Shown one piece after another: positions 19,868-28,376 of a stretch of 64,000 nt of DNA (its first letter is position 1; each line of letters begins with the position of its first letter). This DNA is from Verrucomicrobiia bacterium (lineage in GTDB: Bacteria; Verrucomicrobiota; Verrucomicrobiia; Verrucomicrobiales; Akkermansiaceae). The position numbers and the translations under genes are program-made. Below the pieces are notes generated by a model that searched no databases, was not told where the DNA came from, and saw only the letters and a program-made list of their open reading frames with translations. The stretch is from the NCBI GenBank assembly GCA_030432565.1, contig JAUIGV010000014.1, forward strand, positions 110,277-174,276. Reading direction: 5' to 3'.

Positions 19868-20707
19868 CTATTCCTTCGGATCCGCCTCCTTGGTCTTCTG
19901 ATCCTCTTCCGGTTCGGCATCCGGATCGGCGGTTTCGTTGTCAGCCCACTTCGCCTTCTTCACCGTGGAATTGTTGGATTTGTATTCGGCAACCTTCTTT
20001 TTCCCGTGCCAGAGCTTGATCCATACCCCCTCCAGATCATCTTCAAGATCGTTCCGCGAACCATCTGTGAAGACGAAATCAGGGTCCAATTCCAGAATCT
20101 TCAGTGGCACCGACTTGGTCTTAACCATCGCAATCGCCCTATCGGCAACGGGATTCACCTTGACCCGCCCCCCGAAGAATTTGGGAGGACTATCAATCTC
20201 CACTTTCGCGCTGGCCTTCGGATCAACATAAATCCGGTAACTCATTTCGAGCCCTTCCAGGGTCACCCTTGAGCGGTTTTCAACTTCGACTTCGAACCCC
20301 CACTCATCGGTCCTAATTTCACCGGATTGCACCTTGCCCATGGATCCTTTCTTGGTCCGCTTCTTGTCCACCTCGAATTCAAACTGGTAGTCGATGTTAT
20401 CAGGAATGACCGGAGTGGATTTGCCCGATTCCCCCGCTTTTCCGGCACCGGATTTCTTTTCCATATCAGCCCAAACCTCCACAAAGAACTGGTCATCCTT
20501 GCTGAGGGTCCCAATCGGAATCGTATAATCTTTCCCGTTGGTCAGACGGAGCGTGACCTTCTTCCCGGCCACCGCGACGAGCTCGGCCTCGATCTTTCGA
20601 CCTTTTTGGTCCGTAAACGTGCGTGGCTTGGCCACCGCAGGCATTAAGGTGAACAATGCCAGAATCGACAACACGGCCTGACACGGGGAGATCGAAAAGA
20701 GTTTCAT
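19868..20707 (-). CDS. Secreted SHD1-domain protein
   Basis: 279 residues from the ATG at 20707 (MKLFSISPCQAVLSILALFTL, a signal peptide ending near AVAKP). Residues about 27-80 match the SLA1 homology domain 1 (SHD1) pattern common in Planctomycetes and Verrucomicrobia: RTFTDQKGRKIEAELVAVAG, KVTLRLTNGKDYTIPIGTLS, KDDQFFVEVW. The rest is a beta-rich domain (QFEFEVDKKRTKKG, GLEMSYRIYVDP) that looks like a DUF-type extracellular module, and an acidic C-terminus (ADPDAEPEEDQKTKEADPKE). SHD1 is thought to be a protein-interaction domain. It sits between the phosphatase and RpiB-GlyA genes, all on the minus strand. Confidence 0.75.
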   Translation of the reverse strand: MKLFSISPCQAVLSILALFTLMPAVAKPRTFTDQKGRKIEAELVAVAGKKVTLRLTNGKDYTIPIGTLSKDDQFFVEVWADMEKKSGAGKAGESGKSTPVIPDNIDYQFEFEVDKKRTKKGSMGKVQSGEIRTDEWGFEVEVENRSRVTLEGLEMSYRIYVDPKASAKVEIDSPPKFFGGRVKVNPVADRAIAMVKTKSVPLKILELDPDFVFTDGSRNDLEDDLEGVWIKLWHGKKKVAEYKSNNSTVKKAKWADNETADPDAEPEEDQKTKEADPKE

Positions 20708-20819
20708 AACGATAGTTTGAGGTAGAAACAACGTTACCAAAGCTCAAAACATGCCGGGATTCAAGTAATCACTTGTCCACCCCGACGAAATGACCATCGC
20801 CTGGTTTGAGATGAACGCG

Positions 20820-21287
20820 CTACGAGCTGCTTCGGGTTTCCAGATATCCCAAAATACCACCCATGGCAGCATTGAGGACCTTGGAGGTCATCTCGTAGGC
20901 GGGTCGACCCATTCCGATGGGATCGGGCACGTCCACGCCTACCGTGCCGTTGATTTCCACGAAATCGCAGGCGAGATGATACTTTTCTTCATGCTCGGGG
21001 TGCATCATTTCGAGCATTTCAAGGTGTCCCTCGGTCATACAGAAAACAGCCTCGGCCTCCTCCAGCATCGCGCGATCCACCATGCGGCTTCGAAAATTAT
21101 CCAGCGCAATCCCCTGTTCTTTCAAAACAGTGACCGTTTCAGGACTTGCCGAGCTCCCGGGCTGGGCCGCCACTCCGGCCGATGAGACCTCGAAATCGGT
21201 TCCTTCGGCCGCCTTGCGAAAAATCCCCTCCGCCATCGGGCTCCGACAGGTATTTCCAGTACAAACAAATAAGACTTTCCGAGACAT
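20820..21287 (-). CDS. Low-molecular-weight protein-tyrosine/arginine phosphatase
   Basis: 155 residues. The P-loop is VLFVCTGNTCRSPMAEGIFR (C9-x5-R15), and the general-acid loop is VPDPIGMGRPAYE. The Thr after the catalytic Cys (CTGNTCRSP) is the feature used to distinguish protein-arginine phosphatases of the YwlE type from tyrosine phosphatases, so YwlE-like activity is possible. Start at the ATG 21287; an ATG 18 codons upstream (MTSELL) is less likely. The gene order with rpiB-glyA next downstream (one gene between) supports the YwlE relationship. Confidence 0.9.
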   Translation of the reverse strand: MSRKVLFVCTGNTCRSPMAEGIFRKAAEGTDFEVSSAGVAAQPGSSASPETVTVLKEQGIALDNFRSRMVDRAMLEEAEAVFCMTEGHLEMLEMMHPEHEEKYHLACDFVEINGTVGVDVPDPIGMGRPAYEMTSKVLNAAMGGILGYLETRSSS

Positions 21288-21339
21288 GGAAAGGACGCTA
21301 GCGCCTCCCAAGTATCTCTCAATAAGCAATTCACTTGTC

Positions 21340-21783
21340 ATGAAAATCCTCTTCGCACCCATCAATATTATTCTGGCCGGCCTGTTTTTCGTTTTTGCCT
21401 GGTTCCAGCGGAATGACATCGATCCGGAGATCTATTCCAGCCCTTCATTCGACAACCCGACCCTCGACTCCGCACTTTGGTTCCTATTTTACGCCATCAT
21501 CGGGTTTGCCTTCCTTTACCTGATCAAAAAGCTCCTCCCCTTCTGGTATTTCATCCTCGCCATCATTGCCTGCCTCACTGAGATGTATCTCTCCGGCCCC
21601 GGGCTCTGGGAAAACGTCTTTGGCGAAAAACCCTTCACAATGACCGGCGAATCAATGTCTGGAACCGACCCCCGGGTCGAACTCACCCGCGAATTCTTCG
21701 GCGCCGTTATTGCCCTCGCCGGAGTTCTTTTCCAGTGGTGGCAGACCAGGAAGCTCCGCCTCAGGGCCAAGAGCAAGGCCTGA
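21340..21783 (+). CDS. TMEM220-like small membrane protein
   Basis: 147 residues with four hydrophobic segments. The N-terminal MKILFAPINIILAGLFFVFAW followed by FQRNDIDPEIYSSP fits the TMEM220 family pattern, in which a first helix is followed by a Q-x-N-D-x-D-P motif. Bacterial members are common in Bacteroidetes and PVC genomes and have no known function. The ATG at 21340 is chosen; the longer frame upstream runs antisense through the phosphatase gene. Divergent from the phosphatase (52 bases). Confidence 0.75.
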   Translation: MKILFAPINIILAGLFFVFAWFQRNDIDPEIYSSPSFDNPTLDSALWFLFYAIIGFAFLYLIKKLLPFWYFILAIIACLTEMYLSGPGLWENVFGEKPFTMTGESMSGTDPRVELTREFFGAVIALAGVLFQWWQTRKLRLRAKSKA

Positions 21784-21858
21784 TTCATTGATTAGATTTC
21801 CAGGTCGCTGCCTCCAACGGCGTGTCATTCAGAATCCAGACAACACCTAAAATTGGGA

Positions 21859-23091
21859 TCAAATCCCCGCAGGCTTCCAGGCCTTTGAGTATTCCCTTTG
21901 CCAAAGCTTTTTGGGCACATCGATGCCTTTGATTTGGATGCCCTCACGATAGGAAATGTTGCCGAGATGGCAGAGCATCGTGCTCTTTTGGGCATCGGAA
22001 ATCTCCGAATTGAGAGTTACTCCGTTTCGAATGGCGTTCACAAAATTTTGAAAATGCGGGACGTCACTCAACTTGGGCATGTTCTCACGCACGAGCTTGC
22101 CGGTATTATCATAAATTCGATAGCCACCGCCGTCGAATGACATGATCCCCCCATCGCCATAAACACTGACGAAGGGATGCTGCTCATGCTTTCGTTGCAG
22201 ACAACTGCTGCCGTGCCAGCTCATGCCAACCCTGCCGAAATCATAGGTCGCATCGGCGGTATCAGGGGTCTCCTGGTCATCGTTAAAATGGTAACGCCCT
22301 CCAACGTAACTGGTGCGAATGGGTGTATCAACTTCCAGCGCCCAGCGAGCGATATCCAGGGCGTGAACTCCATTGTTGGCAAGTTCACCGCCACCATAAA
22401 GCCAGTGCCAATGCCAGTTGTAGTGGATCAAATTATCCTTGTAGGGCCGTGGCGGAACCGGCCCCTGCCAGAGATCGTAGTCTAGATTCGCCGGAACCGC
22501 CGCAGGCTTCCCCTTCCCAATCGAACCACGTTTGTTGTCATACCAACAACGTGCATATCGGAGTTCCCCAATCGCGCCGGCCTTGAGCTTTTCGATCCCC
22601 TCCCGATAACCCGGAGCACTGCGACGTTGATTGCCCATTTGCACTTTCCGATTCGTTCTTTGGGCGGCAGCCACCATGAGTTCGGCCTCCCGTGGATTAT
22701 GACTTCCGGGCTTTTCCACATAGACATGCTTCCCCGCATCACACGCGAGAATTGTTGCGGGCGCCTGCCAGAAATTGGGGGCCGCGATCGAGAGAATATC
22801 GACATCTTTATCTTCAAGAATACGACGGAAATCGGTCACCGCCTTTGGCGACTTGCCATTCTGACGGTCGCTCGCGTATTTCGCTCCGGCGGAAAGGCGA
22901 CTTTGATCAACATCACAGACGTAGGCAATTTCAACCCCTTCCAGCTTCGCAAAATTGTTAATGTGCGCTTTTCCCCGGTTCAAACCCATCACGCCCACCC
23001 TGAGCTTTTTTCCCGGCTGGCTCCCGGCTCGCAAGTTCCCTGCCAGCGCAGCCGCGGAGGCCGTGCTGATGAATTGGCGGCGATTTTTCAT
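21859..23091 (-). CDS. Tat-exported Gfo/Idh/MocA family oxidoreductase
   Basis: 410 residues. N-terminus carries a Tat-type signal (KNRRQFISTASAAALAG). The Rossmann fold starts at KLRVGVMGLNRGKAHINNF and the family EKP motif is in HVYVEKPGSHNPREAE. The C-terminal half has the DUF-like region seen in Planctomycete and Verrucomicrobial members (LDYDLWQGPVPPRPYKDNLI; HYNWHWHWLYGGGELANNG). These NAD(P)-dependent enzymes oxidise or reduce sugars and sugar acids; Tat export implies that the cofactor is loaded in the cytoplasm. Divergent from the next gene, which is also Tat-exported. Confidence 0.92.
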   Translation of the reverse strand: MKNRRQFISTASAAALAGNLRAGSQPGKKLRVGVMGLNRGKAHINNFAKLEGVEIAYVCDVDQSRLSAGAKYASDRQNGKSPKAVTDFRRILEDKDVDILSIAAPNFWQAPATILACDAGKHVYVEKPGSHNPREAELMVAAAQRTNRKVQMGNQRRSAPGYREGIEKLKAGAIGELRYARCWYDNKRGSIGKGKPAAVPANLDYDLWQGPVPPRPYKDNLIHYNWHWHWLYGGGELANNGVHALDIARWALEVDTPIRTSYVGGRYHFNDDQETPDTADATYDFGRVGMSWHGSSCLQRKHEQHPFVSVYGDGGIMSFDGGGYRIYDNTGKLVRENMPKLSDVPHFQNFVNAIRNGVTLNSEISDAQKSTMLCHLGNISYREGIQIKGIDVPKKLWQREYSKAWKPAGI

Positions 23092-23223
23092 TCCGGAATC
23101 CTAACGATTTCAAAAACTGCTGGCGAGCATTTCAGTCCTATTCTTCATCGCAGCGTGCAAAATGAGATTGGTCGGAGGTGTGAATGCGCTAGCCTCGAAA
23201 GCAAGCCTTCCCCCAACCCGGTC

Positions 23224-24642
23224 ATGCCTCCTTCAAGCCCCCGATCCATAACGCGCCGAAACTTTATCCAGCAAACCTCGCACGCCCTCCCCGCCGGCAT
23301 GCTGGCACTTGAGAACCTGGCCGCACAGGAATCCGGAGCGCGCCCCAAACAATCGCAAGCCGTTGAAACCCTCAATCCTCGCGCGCGGGTCCCGGTCGGT
23401 CTTATCATCGACGACTCCACCTGTCTCGTGAATCTAAACCGCTTTGCAATGCCGCAGTTCAATGCGGCCTTTGGTGGAAAGAAGAAAGCCTACCGACGCG
23501 ACTGGAAAAGTTGGCCGAGCGAAATCCCGGACGATTTCGTGAGGAAGTTCGGCGACTGGTGCGGCGAAAACGGAGTGAAAGGAAAATACAGCATCGTTCC
23601 CTACCCGGCCTGCGTTGGGCGTCTCGACCGGGAAGTTCCCGGTTGGTCACGCCGGGAAATGCAAGACAGTATTAAGCTCGTCCGTGAGCGCATGATGCCC
23701 AACTGGGACATTCATCCCGAGATGATCACCCACACCCGCGTCATCGACCTTAAAACAGGACATCCCTACCCAGACATCTCGCCCAAATTCATGGAGAACT
23801 GGGATTGGACGACCGGCAAAAGTGTCGACGAACTCGCAAGCTATCACGCCTATGCCCTGCAGATTTTGAAGAACATCGATCTGCCCTGTGATGGACTGAC
23901 CACACCCGGCGGCTACGGGAACAAGGCTCTTCCCCAGCTTTCACAAGCCACCTTGGAATCTGTCCGCGATGTCTTTGGAAGCGAAATCCCCCACTACTTC
24001 CGCCATCTTTACACCGACGAGACCAGCGTGACCCCAAGAGTAGAAAACGCCAGTGGTCTCGATGGAGATGATCCGCGATGTGTCGTCAGCATCATCGGAT
24101 GCACCGGCGACTGGACCGGAGGATGGGACAATGTCGAACCAGCCGGAGCCGACAAATTCATCACCGCCGATCTCAAATCGGGCCGTATGGTCGATGTGAT
24201 TCTCCGGGGGGAACCCGCGATGATGGTTTGTCACTGGACCGGCATTCATTGGAACGGCGAAGAGAAAGGATTCCAAGTCTTCCGGGAAGTTGTGCAAAGA
24301 CTGCACACCCGCTTTGATCACCTGATCTGGATGAAACTTAGCGAACTGGCGCGCTATTGGGCGGCCAAAGAACTGACCCGGATCACGGTCGACAAAGGGA
24401 CCATCCATTTTCGAGCCCCCTTCGCCTGCCCCGACTTTACGATTTCAGTTCCAAACACAAAACCCGGTATGCCTGCCATTCGAAACGAAGATCAAATCAC
24501 AGCCCTCAGGCAAGTAGCCACTCTGAATCAGCTGCAAACGAACACCTGGTGTGAGCAGACCGGCAAAGCGGTTGTCTGTTTCGACCTGCCCAAAGGACAG
24601 GCGCAGCTCGAGTGGAATGGAGCCACCCGCGCAGCAGATTGA
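23224..24642 (+). CDS. Tat-exported protein of unknown function
   Basis: 472 residues starting at ATG 23224 (MPPSSPRSITRRNFIQQTSH, a Tat signal). The mature part starts with VPVGLIIDDSTCLVNL, resembling the first strand and metal Asp pair of NodB/glycoside hydrolase-deacetylase barrels, and later has HPEMITHTRVIDLKTG and the TTPGGYG motif, which could complete a metal-dependent active site. The resemblance to polysaccharide deacetylases is structural guesswork, not a family call. Similar Tat proteins occur in Planctomycete and Verrucomicrobial genomes near sulfatases. The frame continues upstream to 22627 but through the antisense of the Gfo/Idh gene. Confidence 0.75.
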   Translation: MPPSSPRSITRRNFIQQTSHALPAGMLALENLAAQESGARPKQSQAVETLNPRARVPVGLIIDDSTCLVNLNRFAMPQFNAAFGGKKKAYRRDWKSWPSEIPDDFVRKFGDWCGENGVKGKYSIVPYPACVGRLDREVPGWSRREMQDSIKLVRERMMPNWDIHPEMITHTRVIDLKTGHPYPDISPKFMENWDWTTGKSVDELASYHAYALQILKNIDLPCDGLTTPGGYGNKALPQLSQATLESVRDVFGSEIPHYFRHLYTDETSVTPRVENASGLDGDDPRCVVSIIGCTGDWTGGWDNVEPAGADKFITADLKSGRMVDVILRGEPAMMVCHWTGIHWNGEEKGFQVFREVVQRLHTRFDHLIWMKLSELARYWAAKELTRITVDKGTIHFRAPFACPDFTISVPNTKPGMPAIRNEDQITALRQVATLNQLQTNTWCEQTGKAVVCFDLPKGQAQLEWNGATRAAD

Positions 24643-24761
24643 AGACTTCGCCCATTTTTCCCAAGACAAATGAAAGACTGCGTCTTTTCAAAGCCTATCT
24701 TTTGGTTGCGACCCCCACCTTGCCGGTGAGGAACGCTCAAAATCCAAATCGACAAACATCC

Positions 24762-26228
24762 ATGAATTTTAATCGCCGATTCTCAAGCCCATTCATTTTG
24801 GCAGCCACATTAGTGACCAGTCCGAACGCTCTCGCCGACGTCACCGTCTCGAAAGTCTTCGGCGACCACATGGTCTTGCAACAGGGCTCACCCATCCGCG
24901 TCTGGGGAACCGGCGACCCGGGAGAAGGTGTCAGCGTTTCACTCGGGGGCAAAACCGCGAAGACAACCACATCGAAGGAAGGTTCCTGGCGTGTTGATCT
25001 GCCATCCCTTTCTGCCGACGGAAAATCCCACACTCTGACCGTCAAAGGTAGGAACACCATCGAAATCAAAGACGTTCTTCTCGGCGAAGTCTGGATTTGC
25101 TCCGGTCAATCCAACATGGAATGGGCGGTCAATCGATCGCTCAATCCGCAGGAAGAAATCGCGGCCGCAAAACATCCGCAGATTCGCCTCTACAATGTTC
25201 CCGGGCATGTCGCCCAACCGGAACCAGGAAACGACCCACGCGGAAACTGGCAGGTCTGCTCCCCGGAAACCGTTCCGGGTTTCAGCGCGGTCGGCTACTA
25301 CTTCGGACGCGAGCTCCAAAAGGAACTCAAGGTCCCCATCGGGCTCGTCGGCACAAACTGGGGAGGCACCCGCATCGAACCGTGGACTCCACCGGTCGGC
25401 TTCAAATCGGTTCCCAATTTGAAAGACTACGTCGAAAATCTGGAGACCGTTGCCAAGGCTCGTGCCGAAGGAAAAAAAGCAAAACCCAAGGGAGGCGCAG
25501 TTCAAATCTACAATGGCATGGTCCATGCCCTCACCCCGCTCAGCGTTCGCGGAGCAATCTGGTATCAGGGCGAATCCAACGCCGGCGACGGGCTCCGTTA
25601 CGACGACCTCAAGGAAGGTCTCGTGAAAGGCTGGCGCTCGGTCTTTGAAAACGACGACCTTTCCTTTTACTGGGTGCAACTCGCAAATTTCCGTAACCCG
25701 GAAGACAAGCCCGAAGGTGGTGGCTGGGGCCCCGTGCGAGAAGGACAACGCCGTGCCCTGCGACTCCCGAAAACCGGAATGGCCGTCATCATCGACATCG
25801 GAAACGCCAAAGACATTCACCCCAAAAACAAGCAAGACGTCGGAAAGCGTCTTGCGCTTTGGGCTCTCGCAAAAGACTACGGTAAAGACCTCATTCCTTC
25901 CGGGCCGCTTTACAAGTCAATGAAGAAAGAGGGTTCAAAAATCAGAGTTTCCTTTGACTACGTCGGATCAGGGCTCATGACCGGCGAAAAGACAGGCCTC
26001 GACCCGGTCAAGGAAACCAAAGGCGTGGATCTCGCCCGCTTCTCCATTCAGGACAAAGCCGGAAAGTGGCACTGGGCCAAGGCCAAGATCGACGGCGAAG
26101 ACGTTGTCGTTTGGCATGATGAGGTCAAAGACCCGCAGCACGTTCGCTTTGGCTACGAATCCAACCCTGTCGGCATCAATCTTTACAACAAGGAAGGCCT
26201 TCCCGCATCTCCGTTCACCACGGACTAA
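24762..26228 (+). CDS. Sialate O-acetylesterase (SASA family)
   Basis: 488 residues with a signal peptide (FILAATLVTSPNALA). N-terminal beta domain (VTVSKVFGDHMVLQQGSPI, VWGTGDPGEGVSVSL), then the SGNH-like hydrolase with nucleophile Ser117 in CSGQSNMEWAV, the oxyanion/Gly block GLVGTNWGGTRIEPW, QGESNAGDG, and the C-terminal catalytic pair within DIGNAKDIHPKNK. The family removes O-acetyl groups from sialic acid or from plant/algal polysaccharides. The start at 24762 is chosen because it opens the signal peptide; the frame is open further upstream. It follows the Tat-exported gene by 119 bases on the same strand. Confidence 0.93.
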   Translation: MNFNRRFSSPFILAATLVTSPNALADVTVSKVFGDHMVLQQGSPIRVWGTGDPGEGVSVSLGGKTAKTTTSKEGSWRVDLPSLSADGKSHTLTVKGRNTIEIKDVLLGEVWICSGQSNMEWAVNRSLNPQEEIAAAKHPQIRLYNVPGHVAQPEPGNDPRGNWQVCSPETVPGFSAVGYYFGRELQKELKVPIGLVGTNWGGTRIEPWTPPVGFKSVPNLKDYVENLETVAKARAEGKKAKPKGGAVQIYNGMVHALTPLSVRGAIWYQGESNAGDGLRYDDLKEGLVKGWRSVFENDDLSFYWVQLANFRNPEDKPEGGGWGPVREGQRRALRLPKTGMAVIIDIGNAKDIHPKNKQDVGKRLALWALAKDYGKDLIPSGPLYKSMKKEGSKIRVSFDYVGSGLMTGEKTGLDPVKETKGVDLARFSIQDKAGKWHWAKAKIDGEDVVVWHDEVKDPQHVRFGYESNPVGINLYNKEGLPASPFTTD

Positions 26229-26234
26229 GACAGC

Positions 26235-27383
26235 TTAAACCCCAAGCGCCTTGGAGTAGATTCGACGGCGCTTGTGGGTCTCGTGCTCGATGTCCTTCCA
26301 AAGCGAGAGCACTTTAGAATTCGTCTCAAGTTCGCCGTTGGTTTCCACCCATTTGAAACCAGCGGCAACTGCGGACTGATGCATCTTCTGCATCACAATC
26401 GCGTTCAATCCCGCGTTCCGAAGTTCCGGCGCCACCGCGATGAGGTAGAGGTCCAGCGTATCACGACTTCCCTTCAAATCTCCGCACAGCCAGGCTAGAA
26501 AAATTCGTCTCATCCTGCCACGCAAGGTTTTCATCAGACCGGACCACGAGGGCATCGCCACCCCAAGCGCTACGATTTTTTCATCGGCATCAACCACCAA
26601 CTTCACGAAGCGCAGGTCGATAAAGCTGAAGAACTTCTTGATCAGGGTGTCGATCTCACCATCCGTCATCGGGGTGAATTCATAGAGATCCGCGTAGGCC
26701 GCATTGACCAGTTGAAAAATCTCATGACCCAGCGGTTGCAACTCGCGTGCAGACTTTTTCTCGATCAAGCGAAGCCCTTTTTTCTTCAAAGCATACTCAG
26801 CAACCCGTCGATACTTCGGATCCAGCTCCGGAGGGAGTGCAAAGCGATGCTCGACGTAATCGATCTCTTTAGTAAAGCCACAGGTTTCGATAAGCGGCCC
26901 ATAGTAGGGAAAATTGTAGGAAGAAACGACCGTTGGCAGTCTGTCAAAACCATCCACAAGCACTGCGGATCGCTCAAAGGTGGTGAGCCCCAGCGGTCCT
27001 TCGAGAAGTGTCATCTTTTTCTTTGAAGCCCAGTCCCCGACAGCGTCCAGAAGAAGCTTCAACACCTCCGCATCATCCACAAAATCAAGCAGGCAAAATC
27101 GAGCCGCCTTCACCTCCCGGAGTTCGTTGTCACGGCGATTGATTACTCCCGCAATTCGCCCCACACACTCGTCACCCCGCATCGCCAACCACAACTGAAG
27201 ATCACAATCCTGAAGTCCGGGATTGGAGTGAGCATCCAGAGACTGAAGTTCGTCGCGAATCAGCGGGGGAACCCACAAGGGAGCATTCCGATAGAGATGG
27301 AACTGGAATTGCACAAAGCGACGACGATCTCGCAACGAACCCGAAAGGGCTTCAATTTTTATGAGGCTTTCTTCATCAGGCAT
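26235..27383 (-). CDS. GNAT-superfamily N-acyltransferase-like protein
   Basis: 382 residues from the ATG at 27383; a TTG at 27452 would add 23 residues. The N-terminal half has the pattern RFVQFQFHLYRNAPLWVPPL, LDAHSNPGLQDCDLQLWLA and GRIAGVINRRDNE, found in a family of large GNAT-like proteins of Bacteroidetes and other phyla. The acetyl-CoA binding motif A is probably LIAVAPELRNAGLNAIVMQ in the C-terminal half. Substrate unknown. It converges on the acetylesterase gene with only six bases between the stops. Confidence 0.8.
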   Translation of the reverse strand: MPDEESLIKIEALSGSLRDRRRFVQFQFHLYRNAPLWVPPLIRDELQSLDAHSNPGLQDCDLQLWLAMRGDECVGRIAGVINRRDNELREVKAARFCLLDFVDDAEVLKLLLDAVGDWASKKKMTLLEGPLGLTTFERSAVLVDGFDRLPTVVSSYNFPYYGPLIETCGFTKEIDYVEHRFALPPELDPKYRRVAEYALKKKGLRLIEKKSARELQPLGHEIFQLVNAAYADLYEFTPMTDGEIDTLIKKFFSFIDLRFVKLVVDADEKIVALGVAMPSWSGLMKTLRGRMRRIFLAWLCGDLKGSRDTLDLYLIAVAPELRNAGLNAIVMQKMHQSAVAAGFKWVETNGELETNSKVLSLWKDIEHETHKRRRIYSKALGV

Positions 27384-27598
27384 CGGCGCTCTTGAAGCTT
27401 GGTATACAGAACGCCCGTCAACAAGCAGTTTGCCCGCACTCACAAAACGCAAACGTCTTCCCGACAGAATTCGGACATTTTATGCCCTCGATCCATCGAG
27501 GCCGGACGATTTTCCCCGCAAGAGCCATCCCCGGCAAAGATATCAAAAAGCGCTATTGAAAAACCACGACTTCGCTCCCTAATAAAGAGCAGCCAATC

Positions 27599-28330
27599 AT
27601 GCCCTTTAACAAAAGCCTTGTCACCAATCTCATTGCGATCCTTTTCGCAATCGTGAGCTACTTCCTCCCCGCCCCGTTCCGGGACCCCGTCTTTCACATC
27701 GGGCTCTTCGCTTTCTCGGGGGCTCTCACCAACTGGCTCGCCATTCACATGCTCTTCGAAAAGGTCCCCGGCTTTTACGGATCGGGAGTCATCCCGGCCC
27801 GCTTTGAAGATTTTAAGGAAGGGATTCACCGGCTCATGATGCAGCAATTTTTCACCTCCGGGAACGTGGCCCGCTTCTTTGAAGGAACCGATGGAGGAAA
27901 CAACAGAGGAGTCGACCTCACTCCCTTGATTGATTCGGTCGATCTCGATCCCACCTTTGAGGCCCTGAAAACAGCCGTCATCGACTCAAAATTCGGAGGA
28001 GCCCTCGCCATGTTCGGCGGACCAGCCGCTCTCGATCCCATCAAGCCGGACTTTGTCGAGAAGATGAGAAGCTCGGTCAAAGAGATTGTTTCATCGGATG
28101 ACTTCCAGAAGAAGCTTCAGGCTCTCGCCACCGGAGGCGGCAGCGATCACTCCGAACTCCTCGACCGGGTCAGCGTCATCGTCGAAAAGCGACTCGAGGA
28201 ACTCACGCCCAAGATGGTCAAAGAAATCATTCAGCAAATGATCCGCGCCCACCTGGGTTGGCTCGTCGTCTGGGGAGGGGTCTGCGGAGGATTAATCGGC
28301 CTGATCGCAAGCCTTTTGCAGAGCTCCTAG
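27599..28330 (+). CDS. DUF445 family membrane protein
   Basis: 243 residues. N-terminal helices NLIAILFAIVSYFLPA and HIGLFAFSGALTNWLAIHMLF, the second containing the DUF445/YheB signature G-x-x-T-N-W-x-A-x-x-M-L-F, then GVIPARFEDFKEGIHRLM. A C-terminal helix (WLVVWGGVCGGLIGLIASLL) closes the protein. The middle is a long amphipathic helical region. DUF445 proteins are integral membrane proteins of unknown role. Divergent from the GNAT gene with a 215-base spacer. Confidence 0.85.
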   Translation: MPFNKSLVTNLIAILFAIVSYFLPAPFRDPVFHIGLFAFSGALTNWLAIHMLFEKVPGFYGSGVIPARFEDFKEGIHRLMMQQFFTSGNVARFFEGTDGGNNRGVDLTPLIDSVDLDPTFEALKTAVIDSKFGGALAMFGGPAALDPIKPDFVEKMRSSVKEIVSSDDFQKKLQALATGGGSDHSELLDRVSVIVEKRLEELTPKMVKEIIQQMIRAHLGWLVVWGGVCGGLIGLIASLLQSS

Positions 28331-28376
28331 CAGTCTGTCGGACTTACTCAATCCGGCAAACTGAGAGAAACGGCTA

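Noticed and set aside
28331..28376. Terminator after the DUF445 gene
   Set aside because: Only 4-bp pairing (AGTC...GACT) could be found; kept only as part of the GTAGCCG observation.
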